Origin: Eubacteriales bacterium
GTDB taxonomy: Bacteria; Bacillota; Clostridia; Lachnospirales; Lachnospiraceae
NCBI GenBank assembly: GCA_030524135.1
Contig: JAUNHA010000010.1
Coordinates: 1-59,126 of the forward strand
Direction: 5' to 3'
DNA: 59,126 nucleotides
Made by a program: the position numbers and the translations under genes. Shown here in pieces: positions 18,487 through 26,708 of the stretch; the first letter of the stretch is position 1, and each line of letters begins with the position of its first letter. The notes under the pieces are model-generated. The model was not told the origin of the DNA and searched no databases. It worked only from the letters and a program-made list of their open reading frames with translations.

Positions 18487-19620
18487 ATGAGCAAATACCA
18501 TGCACCATTTCGTTATGACTATGTAGGAAGTTTCCTGCGCCCGGAGGCGCTGAAGGCAGCCAGAGCGGATTTTGAAGCGGGAAAGATCTCGCAGGAAGCT
18601 CTGACTGCAGCAGAGGATGCAGCGATCACGGATCTGATCAGGAAGCAGAAGGCAGCAGGGTATCACGTGATCACGGACGGAGAGTTCCGCAGATCCTACT
18701 GGCATCTGGATTTCATGTGGGGTCTTAACGGTGTGGAGCATGTAGAGCTTGATCATGGTTATTTTTTCCACGGAGAGGAGACGACGCACGGTACGGCGGT
18801 GCTCAGCGGAAAGGTAAGCGGAGAGGGACATCCGTTTGTAGAGCATTATAAGTTTGTAAAGCAGTTTGAGGATGAAAATACGGTCGCGAAGCAGACGATC
18901 CCGGCGCCGGCACAGCTGTTTGCCGAGCTCTTCCGCGAAGATAATGGTGAAAATACGCTTAAGATCTATCCGGATCAGGAGGAGCTGATCCAGGATATCG
19001 CGGCGGCTTACCGCACTGTGATCAAGGATCTGTATGAGGCAGGCTGCCGGAACCTGCAGCTTGATGACTGTACCTGGGGCATGTTCTGTGATAAGAATTA
19101 CAGGGCAGCCATCGAATCGGGAAAGATCGCGGCGGTAAAGAGCGTGACGCAGGAGGCTGAAAAATATCTTCGCCTGAATAATCTCGCGCTGCTTGACAAG
19201 CCTGAGGATCTGACGATCACCACGCATGTATGCCGCGGAAACTACCATTCGACCTGGGCTTCGTCAGGCGGATATGAGACGGTGGCGCCGTTCCTGTTTG
19301 CGAAGGAAACTGTCAGCGCCTTCTATCTGGAATTTGATGATGACCGCTCGGGCGGATTTGAGCCGCTTAAGCATGTGGCGCCGGGCAAAAAGGTCGTGCT
19401 CGGCCTGATCACGTCAAAGTCACCGGTGCTTGAGGACAAGGCATCCGTTATCGCCCGTATTCACGAGGCGGCAAAGTATGTTCCGCTGGAGGACCTCTAT
19501 CTGAGCCCGCAGTGCGGATTTGCTTCCTGTGAGATCGGAAATAAGCTGACGGAAGAGGAGCAGTGGGCAAAGCTTGCGCTCGTGAAGGAGATCGCGGAAG
19601 AGGTATGGCCGGAGAAATAA
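18487..19620 (+). CDS. MetE C-terminal-like methyltransferase (YxjG/YxjH family)
   Basis: A 377-aa single-barrel relative of cobalamin-independent methionine synthase. The zinc and thiol ligands are present: H247 and C249 (THVCRGN), E282 (FYLEFDD) and C343 (SPQCGF). YxjG/YxjH proteins lack the N-terminal MetE half and are thought to methylate homocysteine with a small donor. The downstream 5-formyl-THF cyclo-ligase overlaps its end, which links it to one-carbon metabolism. The start is preceded by GGGAG. Confidence 0.88.
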   Translation: MSKYHAPFRYDYVGSFLRPEALKAARADFEAGKISQEALTAAEDAAITDLIRKQKAAGYHVITDGEFRRSYWHLDFMWGLNGVEHVELDHGYFFHGEETTHGTAVLSGKVSGEGHPFVEHYKFVKQFEDENTVAKQTIPAPAQLFAELFREDNGENTLKIYPDQEELIQDIAAAYRTVIKDLYEAGCRNLQLDDCTWGMFCDKNYRAAIESGKIAAVKSVTQEAEKYLRLNNLALLDKPEDLTITTHVCRGNYHSTWASSGGYETVAPFLFAKETVSAFYLEFDDDRSGGFEPLKHVAPGKKVVLGLITSKSPVLEDKASVIARIHEAAKYVPLEDLYLSPQCGFASCEIGNKLTEEEQWAKLALVKEIAEEVWPEK

Positions 19621-20192
19621 TCGGAGAAAAGAAAAAAGAGCTGAAAAAAGAGCTGAGAGCGGAGATCAGACGCCGTGAGGCGGAGCTGTCCCCGGATTAT
19701 CTGAAAGAGGCAGGAGAAAAAATCTGCAGACGTATATGGGAGCTTCCGGGCTTTGATGCGGCAGAACAGGTATTTGTCTTTGTCGGAACCGGGGCTGAGA
19801 TCGATACGTCAGGTCTGATCGGGGCGCTTTTTGCCGCGGGAAAGCGGGTGTTTGTTCCGCGCTGCGCTGCAAAGGGAATCATGCATGCTTATGAGATCAG
19901 AGATCTCTCGGAGCTTGTTCCCGGGAGCTATGGGATACCGGAACCTCCGGCGGCATATGAGCCGGTCGATCCGTCTGAGATCTCATTTGCCATCGTGCCA
20001 TGCCTGTCCTGCGACAGAGAAGGCTACAGGCTGGGACACGGAGGCGGATATTATGACCGCTATCTGGAGCATGTCCGAGCGCCGCGGGCGGTGATCTGCA
20101 GGGAGAAGCTGATGCTTGAGCATATACCGCACGAGGAGCACGATCTTAAGATGGATTTCGTGGTGACGGAGCAGGCGGTTTATCAGGCGTAA
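19605..20192 (+). CDS. 5-formyltetrahydrofolate cyclo-ligase
   Basis: A protein of about 195 aa, normal for MTHFS (YgfA/YqgN). It converts 5-formyl-THF and ATP to 5,10-methenyl-THF in the cytoplasm. Signature residues include KKELR...RR near the N-terminus (ATP contact) and LGHGGGYYDRYL (about 141-152), the substrate and magnesium loop. ATG 19605 overlaps the preceding gene by 16 nt, indicating translational coupling; its SD (GAAGAGG) is very close, so an upstream in-frame start at 19563 cannot be excluded. Confidence 0.9.
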   Translation: MAGEIIGEKKKELKKELRAEIRRREAELSPDYLKEAGEKICRRIWELPGFDAAEQVFVFVGTGAEIDTSGLIGALFAAGKRVFVPRCAAKGIMHAYEIRDLSELVPGSYGIPEPPAAYEPVDPSEISFAIVPCLSCDREGYRLGHGGGYYDRYLEHVRAPRAVICREKLMLEHIPHEEHDLKMDFVVTEQAVYQA

Positions 20193-20281
20193 AAAATGTA
20201 TGTTTGACCGCATAACCAGGCATAAAGCGGAACCGTTTCAAAGCGGCAGTATTCTCCAGAAAATAAAATAATTATAAAAAC

Positions 20282-20332
20282 AGGAAAGATTCCTATTTTC
20301 CTCTTGACAAAAACAGGAATCTTTCCTATTAT
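20282..20332 (+). promoter_or_regulatory. ahpC promoter flanked by paired AGGAA-N3-TTCCT palindromes
   Basis: TTGACA (20304-20309), 17 nt and TATTAT (20327-20332) form a consensus-like promoter. AGGAAAGATTCCT (20282-20294) lies just upstream and AGGAATCTTTCCT (20315-20327) fills the spacer. Each is a palindrome, and they are exact reverse complements with centres 33 bp apart. This does not match the PerR box (TTATAATNATTATAA). Confidence 0.7.
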
Positions 20333-20416
20333 TGTCTCATAGGTTAGACAAAGCTAACCAAAATCATTGAAACCAGAAAACAAACCACTAATTTTAAAAA
20401 CGAAAAGGAGAACACT

Positions 20417-20980
20417 ATGTCACTTATCAACAAGGAAGTTAATGATTTTCAGGTACAGGCGTTTAAGGATAACAAGTTCGAGACCGTAAGCAAGGCGGAT
20501 ATTCTTGGAAAGTGGAGCGTATTCTTCTTCTATCCGGCAGATTTCACCTTCGTATGTCCGACTGAGCTTGAGGATCTGCAGAACAAGTATGCAGAGTTCC
20601 AGAAGGCAGGCTGCGAGGTATATTCCGTTTCCTGCGATACGCATTTCGTACACAAGGCATGGCACGATAACTCAGAGCGTATCGGAAAGATCACCTATCC
20701 GATGCTTGCGGATCCGACACATGTGCTTTCCCTTGATTTTGAAGTATATATTCCGGAAAGCGGCGTTGCAGAGCGCGGTACCTTCATTGTAAATCCGGAA
20801 GGAAAGATCGTGGCTTATGAAGTAAATGCCGGAAATGTAGGACGTAATGCAGACGAGCTTTTAAGAAAGCTTCAGGCCTGCCAGTTCGTTCATGAGCATG
20901 GCGATGAGGTCTGCCCTGCAAAGTGGCAGCCGGGTGCAGAGACCTTAAAGCCGAGCCTTGATCTTGTAGGTCAGCTGTAA
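20417..20980 (+). CDS. ahpC: Peroxiredoxin AhpC (typical 2-Cys)
   Basis: A 187-aa alkyl hydroperoxide reductase subunit of standard length. Peroxidatic C47 lies in FTFVCPTE and resolving C166 in VCPAKW. It reduces hydrogen peroxide and organic peroxides in the cytoplasm using electrons from a disulfide reductase. That partner is very likely the flavoprotein encoded 46 nt downstream. A clean promoter with unusual palindromes precedes it. The start has AAAGGAG 8 nt upstream. Confidence 0.96.
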   Translation: MSLINKEVNDFQVQAFKDNKFETVSKADILGKWSVFFFYPADFTFVCPTELEDLQNKYAEFQKAGCEVYSVSCDTHFVHKAWHDNSERIGKITYPMLADPTHVLSLDFEVYIPESGVAERGTFIVNPEGKIVAYEVNAGNVGRNADELLRKLQACQFVHEHGDEVCPAKWQPGAETLKPSLDLVGQL

Positions 20981-21026
20981 ATAACAGTAAAAGAAATATC
21001 TGAAAACAGAAACGGAGCGTGAAGAT

Positions 21027-22736
21027 ATGGAAAATAAATTTAAAATAGATCCGGAGCGCTTCTACGATGTTGTAGTGATCGGCGGAGGTCCTGCGGGACT
21101 TACCGCCGCTCTCTATCTTGCGAGAGCCCGTTACCGGGTGCTCGTCGTAGAAAAGGAACGGTTTGGAGGACAGATCACGATCACTTCGGAGGTGGTCAAT
21201 TATCCGGGCGTGGCTTCGACGGACGGCGCCGGGCTCACGGAGACAATGCGCAGACAGGCGGAGAGCTTCGGAGCGGAATTCCTGCTGGCTGAGGCTGAGC
21301 GGCTGGAGCTTTCAGAGAAGATCAAGCAGGTGGTCACGAGCCGGGGAACCTTGTATTGCTTCGGCGTGCTGCTTGCGACGGGCGCACATCCCCGCATGAT
21401 CGGCTTTCAGGGAGAGGCGGAGTTCCGCGGACACGGAGTTGCCTACTGTGCGACCTGTGACGGAGAATTCTTTACCGGCAAGGAAGTATTCGTTGTCGGC
21501 GGCGGATTTGCGGCCGCGGAGGAGGGCGTATTCCTGACAAAATACGCGAAGCATGTCACGATGCTCGTGCGCGGCGATGATTTTACCTGTGCAAAGGCAA
21601 CTGCGGAAGCTGCAAAACAGCATGAGAAGATCACGGTTCTCTATAATACCGAGGTAGACGAAGCAGGCGGAGACAGCGCGCTCAGATTTTTGAAGTATCA
21701 TAATAACAAAACGGGCGAGCACTTCGAATACAAAGCAGAGCCGGGCGATACCTTCGGCGTATTTGTATTTGCAGGCTATGAACCGGCCACGGATCTCGTA
21801 CGCGGCATTGCCGAGCTTGACGCACAGGGGTATATCGTAACGGACCGTGCGCAGAAGACCTGTGTGGACGGTCTCTATGCGGCTGGAGATATCTGTGAGA
21901 AAAACCTGCGGCAGGTCGTAACAGCGGTCGGAGACGGTGCGCTTGCGGCTACGGAGCTTGAGCGCTATGCGGCAAAATGTCAGGAGGAGACCGGACTCCA
22001 TCCGGTACAGCCAGCGAAGGAAAAAGGCGCGAACGCGCAGCATACGCCGGCAGCGGGAGCTTCCTCAGGAGCTTCTGCAGGCGGAGAAACAGGCGGCGCC
22101 GGAGCTTCCTCGGGAAGCGGCCTGTTTACAGGAGATATGCTTGCGCAGCTTGAAAACGTGTTTGCCCGCATGGCGGAGCCGCTTGTGCTTAAGGTCTACA
22201 GGGACGAGCGCCCTGTGTCTGATGAGCTCTGGGGCTATATGCAGGAGCTTTCCGGCCTTACGGACAAGCTTCGCCTGGAAGAGGGAACAGACGATGCAGT
22301 GCCGATGGAAGACCGCCCCGCCGTGCGCGTGATGCGGACAGACGGCAGCTTCAGCGGGCTCGCGTTCCATGGAGTTCCGGGAGGTCATGAGTTTACTTCC
22401 TTTGTGCTGGGACTTTACAACGCGGCAGGCCCCGGACAGGCACTGGACGGCGATATCAAGCAGGAAATAAGTGAAATCGAAAAACCGGTCGATATCAGGA
22501 TCATGGTTTCTCTTTCCTGCACGATGTGTCCGGAGCTTGTAACGGCAGCACAGCGGATCGCCGCGGAGAATCCGAATGTACACGCCGAGGTATATGATCT
22601 CAATCATTTCCCGGCGCTTAAGGATAAGTATCAGGTCATGAGCGTGCCATGTATGGTGATCAACGATGGCGCGCCTGCATTTGGAAAGAAAAATGTTCCG
22701 CAGGTGCTCGGCCTGATCCGGGCGGCGCTTGCATAA
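21027..22736 (+). CDS. AhpF-like flavoprotein with reversed domain order
   Basis: A 569-aa fusion. Residues 1-310 are a thioredoxin reductase-like unit with FAD motif IGGGPAG, redox CATC (C141, C144) and an NADPH glycine motif (VGGGFAAAEE). An Ala/Gly/Ser-rich linker (about 330-370) joins it to two thioredoxin-like folds, the last with CTMC (C498, C501), resembling the AhpF N-terminal domain. Classical AhpF has these folds at the N-terminus, so the order is swapped here. It should pass electrons from NAD(P)H to AhpC, the gene before it. Confidence 0.88.
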   Translation: MENKFKIDPERFYDVVVIGGGPAGLTAALYLARARYRVLVVEKERFGGQITITSEVVNYPGVASTDGAGLTETMRRQAESFGAEFLLAEAERLELSEKIKQVVTSRGTLYCFGVLLATGAHPRMIGFQGEAEFRGHGVAYCATCDGEFFTGKEVFVVGGGFAAAEEGVFLTKYAKHVTMLVRGDDFTCAKATAEAAKQHEKITVLYNTEVDEAGGDSALRFLKYHNNKTGEHFEYKAEPGDTFGVFVFAGYEPATDLVRGIAELDAQGYIVTDRAQKTCVDGLYAAGDICEKNLRQVVTAVGDGALAATELERYAAKCQEETGLHPVQPAKEKGANAQHTPAAGASSGASAGGETGGAGASSGSGLFTGDMLAQLENVFARMAEPLVLKVYRDERPVSDELWGYMQELSGLTDKLRLEEGTDDAVPMEDRPAVRVMRTDGSFSGLAFHGVPGGHEFTSFVLGLYNAAGPGQALDGDIKQEISEIEKPVDIRIMVSLSCTMCPELVTAAQRIAAENPNVHAEVYDLNHFPALKDKYQVMSVPCMVINDGAPAFGKKNVPQVLGLIRAALA

Positions 22737-22791
22737 GCAGGGCAGATATGGTAGAATCCGTTGAGGCAATAAACTGACGAAACGGACGGGA

Positions 22792-23823
22792 ATGAAAATG
22801 GAACAAACAGGCGGAAACAAGAACAACAATAAGATTATAGATTTAAGCAGCGCCGGCGCTGCAAAGAAAAAGACGGGGACGGTTCCGGTCGGACCGCTGC
22901 GTGACCCGGCGGGAACGGGGAGCGCGCCGATCCGCTTAAGCGAAAAGCAGATTTTGCTTAAGCGCCTGCAGGAGGCAAAGGTGCTTTATTCCCTGCTCTC
23001 CATCTGCACGAAGTGTCCCTATGTAAGCTGTGATGAGGAAAGCTTTGACGACGGCGTGGAAGTGTTCTTCGATGAGGAACGCGCAAAAGAAGCGGCAAAG
23101 CGCCTGATCGACGAGAAAATTCCGGTCGGCGTGGTGCGCATCGACGAGGGACAGAAGCTTTCGTTCTTTTCCGCACTGTTTACAATGGGCGTGAACGCAT
23201 TGTTTGTATATGATGCAGAGGACGGACGCGAGATCGTGCAGCTTGAGGAGTTTGTAAAGCGCAGACTGCCGGAGGATACGCCGCAGTCCCAGTGGGTGGA
23301 AAATCCGGCTCTTCTGCTGACAGCCCTTTATTATGCGCAGGAAACGCGCCGCGGTCCCGTACCTGACGAAGACGGACATATCCGTGAGATGCAGGAGGAA
23401 ATGCTCGCAGACTTCAGACGCGGAAAGTATATCTTTGCCGTGGAAAAGGAAAGCAAAAACACACCGCTCTTAAAGATCGGAGAGGAGCTGTTCCACCCTG
23501 TATTTACGGACGTACTGGAGTTTAAGAAGTTCAACAGAGACGGAAACTTTCTTCCGGCAGTCGTGGAGGCGGAGCGCCTTCCGAAGCAGCTTGCGGACAA
23601 TGCACACGGCGTTGTGATCAATCCGGTGAGTCTTAATCTCGTATTGAATTTGAAACGCCCGGCGCAGCCTGTTCAGAAGGCGGCGGCGCCTTCACCGCAG
23701 GAGCAGCAGACTGCCCAGATCATGCGGGAGATTCAGGCACAGGCTGCAAAGGCAGCCCAGTCAGCTCAGGCAGCCCAGCCGGCACCTGCGGCACAGGAGA
23801 ATAACGGGTCCGCGGATGCCTGA
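22792..23823 (+). CDS. SseB-like protein with low-complexity tail
   Basis: A 343-aa soluble protein. Residues about 200-295 (LLKIGEELFHPVFTDVLEFKKF...HGVVINP) match the SseB N-terminal domain pattern. The first half is a related, poorly conserved fold, with cysteines CTKCPYVSC near 69-77. The last 50 residues are Ala/Gln/Pro-rich. Starts at ATG 22792 or 22798. It follows the AhpF-like gene by 55 nt and may be co-transcribed. The function of these proteins in Firmicutes is not established. Confidence 0.65.
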   Translation: MKMEQTGGNKNNNKIIDLSSAGAAKKKTGTVPVGPLRDPAGTGSAPIRLSEKQILLKRLQEAKVLYSLLSICTKCPYVSCDEESFDDGVEVFFDEERAKEAAKRLIDEKIPVGVVRIDEGQKLSFFSALFTMGVNALFVYDAEDGREIVQLEEFVKRRLPEDTPQSQWVENPALLLTALYYAQETRRGPVPDEDGHIREMQEEMLADFRRGKYIFAVEKESKNTPLLKIGEELFHPVFTDVLEFKKFNRDGNFLPAVVEAERLPKQLADNAHGVVINPVSLNLVLNLKRPAQPVQKAAAPSPQEQQTAQIMREIQAQAAKAAQSAQAAQPAPAAQENNGSADA

Positions 23824-23844
23824 TTAAGTTAGTTTTATATAAGC

Positions 23845-23946
23845 AGCGGTTAGTCTTGTTTACATTGTATTTTTTGTCGAAAAAGGCTTGAAAATTGGTT
23901 TTTTCGGCTAAAAATGCCAATGTTTCCATTGACTAACCGCTTTTTC
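23845..23946 (+). terminator. Long structured terminator-like element
   Basis: AGCGGTTAGTC (23845-23855) pairs perfectly with GACTAACCGCT (23931-23941), followed by TTTTT. A second stem (GTCGAAAAA with TTTTTTCGGC) nests inside the 75-nt loop. Its length exceeds an ordinary terminator, so it could be a small RNA or attenuator. Confidence 0.6.
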
Positions 23947-23977
23947 ATGGATAAAATGTTCCACGTAATCCAGAGAA

Positions 23978-24060
23978 AGTTAGAAATAACTAATCCCGGA
24001 AGCTACCGGTATCATACCGGTCAAAATAATCAAAGGCCCACCGAAAAGGGCCCCCTTCCG
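23978..24060 (+). promoter_or_regulatory. Palindrome-rich leader of the metal ATPase operon
   Basis: The stretch contains AGTTA-GAAA-TAACT (23978-23991), a perfect 17-bp palindrome with arms ACCGGTAT and ATACCGGT (24005-24021), and GGCCC/GGGCC and TTCCGCGGAA pairs at about 24033-24064. No promoter was identified with confidence. They may be metal-sensing repressor sites or leader RNA hairpins. Confidence 0.5.
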
Positions 24061-24098
24061 CGGAAAGAAAACGCGGGAACAAAGAAAGGAGAAATGAT

Positions 24099-24395
24099 AT
24101 GTACAACGTAAAACATCTGAAGGAAATCATCTGCTTCGCAGGAGGTCTTGTATTTGGAACGGCAGGCGTAAAGCTTCTTGCAAGCAAGGACGCGAAGAAG
24201 GCTTATGTTCATACCATCGCTGCAGGACTTCGTATGAAGGAGTGCGTAATGGAGACTGTAAACAAGGTTCAGGAGAATGCAGAGGATGTACTCGCTGCGG
24301 CGAAGGACATTAACGAGAAGAGAGCGGAAGAAGACGCTGCAAATCTGGTAGAAGCGGACGACGAGGACGTTCTTAACAACGGGAAAGAAGCATAA
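24099..24395 (+). CDS. DUF6110 family small membrane-associated protein
   Basis: A 98-aa protein with one hydrophobic segment (about 10-30), a basic middle and an acidic C-terminus rich in Ala, Asp and Glu. The pattern fits DUF6110, a family often encoded before P-type metal ATPases. It ends 2 nt before the ATPase gene, so it is likely an accessory of metal transport (inference). The RBS AAAGGAG precedes ATG 24099. Confidence 0.75.
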   Translation: MYNVKHLKEIICFAGGLVFGTAGVKLLASKDAKKAYVHTIAAGLRMKECVMETVNKVQENAEDVLAAAKDINEKRAEEDAANLVEADDEDVLNNGKEA

Positions 24396-24397
24396 TT

Positions 24398-26485
24398 ATG
24401 ATACAAATCTTGCATGAAATTCCGGGCCGTATCCGCTTTACCGCGGGGCTCGGAAAACTGACGGACGATGAGGCTGACCGCTACCAGGCATATCTTGAGC
24501 GTCTTCCGGAAGTACAGACCGCTAAGGTATATGCAAGAAGCGGAAATGCCGCTGTCACTTTCAGGGGAGACAGAGAGGCGCTTGTACAGAAGATCGCACG
24601 CTTTGATTTTTCGGATACCGAACTGGTTCCGGTACAGTATACTTCGCGTGCGGTCAGCCGTGAATATCAGGATAAGCTTGTGATGCGTTTTCTTGGAAGA
24701 GGTATGTTCAATCTGTTTGTACCGCTTGCCATCAGAAACGGCATCACGATGGTAAAATCCGTGCGCTATGTCTATGAGGGCCTTCGCTGCCTGAAGCGCG
24801 GCAAACTTGAGGTGCCGGTGCTGGATGCGACAGCGATCACGGCTTCTCTCATCAGAAAAGATTATAAGACGGCGTCATCTGTTATGTTCCTGCTCGGCGT
24901 GGGCGAACTGATGGAGGAATGGACGCATAAAAAGTCCGTGGCAGACCTTGCGGGCAGCATGTCGCTGAATGTGGAAAAGGTATGGCTGCAGGCGGACGGT
25001 ACAGAGGTGCTCGTCCCGATCGAACAGGTAAAACCGGGAAATCACATCAGCGTAAAAGTAGGATCCCTGATTCCGCTTGACGGTATTGTCGTTTCCGGAG
25101 AGGCCATGGTAAACCAGGCTTCCCTGACAGGGGAATCCCAGCCCGTAAAAAAGGCGGACGGCAGTACGGTATACGCGGGAACCGTCGTGGAAGAGGGAGA
25201 CCTTATCATCGAGGTAAAGCAGGCCTCCGGCGCGACGCGTTATGAAAAGATCATCCGTATGATCGAGGATTCGGAGAAGCTGAAATCTTCGATGGAGAGC
25301 CGTGCAGAGCATCTTGCGGATAAGCTCGTGCCATACAGCTTTGCGGGTACGATTCTTACCTGGCTGATTACAAGAAATGTCCAGAAGGCTGTATCCATTC
25401 TGATGGTAGATTTCTCCTGTGCGCTGAAGCTTTCAATGCCTGTAACGGTACTGTCTGCGATGCGCGAGTGCGGAGATCACGCGATCACCGTCAAGGGCGG
25501 TAAATTCCTTGAGGCAGTGGCAGAAGCGGACACGATCGTGTTCGATAAGACGGGAACGCTGACAAAGGCACAGCCGACCGTGAGAAGCGTCGTTCCGTTC
25601 GGCGCATATGAGGAAGAACAGGTGCTCAGGATCGCAGCCTGTCTGGAAGAGCATTTCCCGCACTCTATCGCAAATGCAGTCGTGAATAAGGCACTGGAGC
25701 TCGGCCTCTCCCATGATGAGATGCATGCGAAGGTGCAGTATGTCATCGCGCATGGAATCGCATCGACGATCGGAGAGGACAAGGTACGCATTGGCAGCTA
25801 TCATTTCATTTTTGAAGATGAGCACTGCGAGATTCCGGAAGGTGAAACTGCAAAATTTGAAGCACTGCCGGAAGACTGCTCACACCTCTATCTGGACATT
25901 GGCGGTAAGCTTGCGGGTGTGATCTGCATCGAAGACCCGCTCAGACCGGAGGCGCCGGATGTGATCAGGGCGCTCAGAGCGCTTGGCTTCAGCCAGATCG
26001 TTATGATGACCGGAGACAGCGAGCGCACAGCGCGTGCGATCGCCGCAAAGGTAGGCGTGGATAAGTATTTTGCAGAGGTGCTGCCTGAGGATAAGGCCAA
26101 CTTTGTGAAAGAGCAGAAAGCGCTTGGACATAAGGTGATCATGACAGGCGACGGCATCAACGATTCACCGGCTCTGTCAGAGGCTGACGCCGGCATTGCG
26201 ATCAGTGAGGGCTCTCAGCTTGCGCGTGAGATCGCGGATATCACGGTTTCCGAGGATAACCTGCGCGGACTGGTATATCTGAAGGCGATCAGCAACGGCA
26301 TGGTAAAGCGTATTCACAGCAATTACCGCGTCGTGATCGGCTTTAACGGTACCCTGCTCGGCCTCGGTCTTGCGGGTGTGATCGGTCCGAGCACTTCGGC
26401 ATTCCTTCACAATATGTCGACGCTCGGCATCGGTATTCACAGCATGACAAATCTGGTGGACGAGGAAGCTGAAGCAGAGGCTTAA
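24398..26485 (+). CDS. Heavy-metal P1B-type ATPase with atypical metal motif
   Basis: A 695-aa pump. An HMA_2-like domain (1-75) is followed by membrane helices, the actuator TGES motif, the phosphorylation motif DKTGTLT (D383) and GDGIND. The metal-binding helix reads FSCALKLSMP (C341) instead of the usual CPC, so the ion specificity cannot be assigned to copper, zinc or cadmium with confidence. It forms an operon with the DUF6110 gene, separated by 2 nt, under a structured leader. It probably exports a metal from the cytoplasm. Confidence 0.9.
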   Translation: MIQILHEIPGRIRFTAGLGKLTDDEADRYQAYLERLPEVQTAKVYARSGNAAVTFRGDREALVQKIARFDFSDTELVPVQYTSRAVSREYQDKLVMRFLGRGMFNLFVPLAIRNGITMVKSVRYVYEGLRCLKRGKLEVPVLDATAITASLIRKDYKTASSVMFLLGVGELMEEWTHKKSVADLAGSMSLNVEKVWLQADGTEVLVPIEQVKPGNHISVKVGSLIPLDGIVVSGEAMVNQASLTGESQPVKKADGSTVYAGTVVEEGDLIIEVKQASGATRYEKIIRMIEDSEKLKSSMESRAEHLADKLVPYSFAGTILTWLITRNVQKAVSILMVDFSCALKLSMPVTVLSAMRECGDHAITVKGGKFLEAVAEADTIVFDKTGTLTKAQPTVRSVVPFGAYEEEQVLRIAACLEEHFPHSIANAVVNKALELGLSHDEMHAKVQYVIAHGIASTIGEDKVRIGSYHFIFEDEHCEIPEGETAKFEALPEDCSHLYLDIGGKLAGVICIEDPLRPEAPDVIRALRALGFSQIVMMTGDSERTARAIAAKVGVDKYFAEVLPEDKANFVKEQKALGHKVIMTGDGINDSPALSEADAGIAISEGSQLAREIADITVSEDNLRGLVYLKAISNGMVKRIHSNYRVVIGFNGTLLGLGLAGVIGPSTSAFLHNMSTLGIGIHSMTNLVDEEAEAEA

Positions 26486-26518
26486 ATCATTATTATTACT
26501 ATTATTTATTACGACCTT

Positions 26519-26551
26519 AAAGCTCCGGGGGCATTGCCTTTCCGGGGCTTT
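26519..26551 (+). terminator. Rho-independent terminator of the metal ATPase operon
   Basis: AAAGCTCCGG (26519-26528) pairs with CCGGGGCTTT (26542-26551). An AT-rich stretch to 26708 holds the start region of the next gene. Confidence 0.75.
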
Positions 26552-26708
26552 ATGTATTTGTCATGCAATCGTAAGAAATACATCCTATTAATTAAGGGAA
26601 ATGAACGGTTTCAGGTACAGCCGCAGTGATATAATCAACTTAACAGGATAAATGGCAGATAGATTGCCGGATACAAACAGGAGAAGATTCAGAAAGAAGA
26701 GGTGCAAA

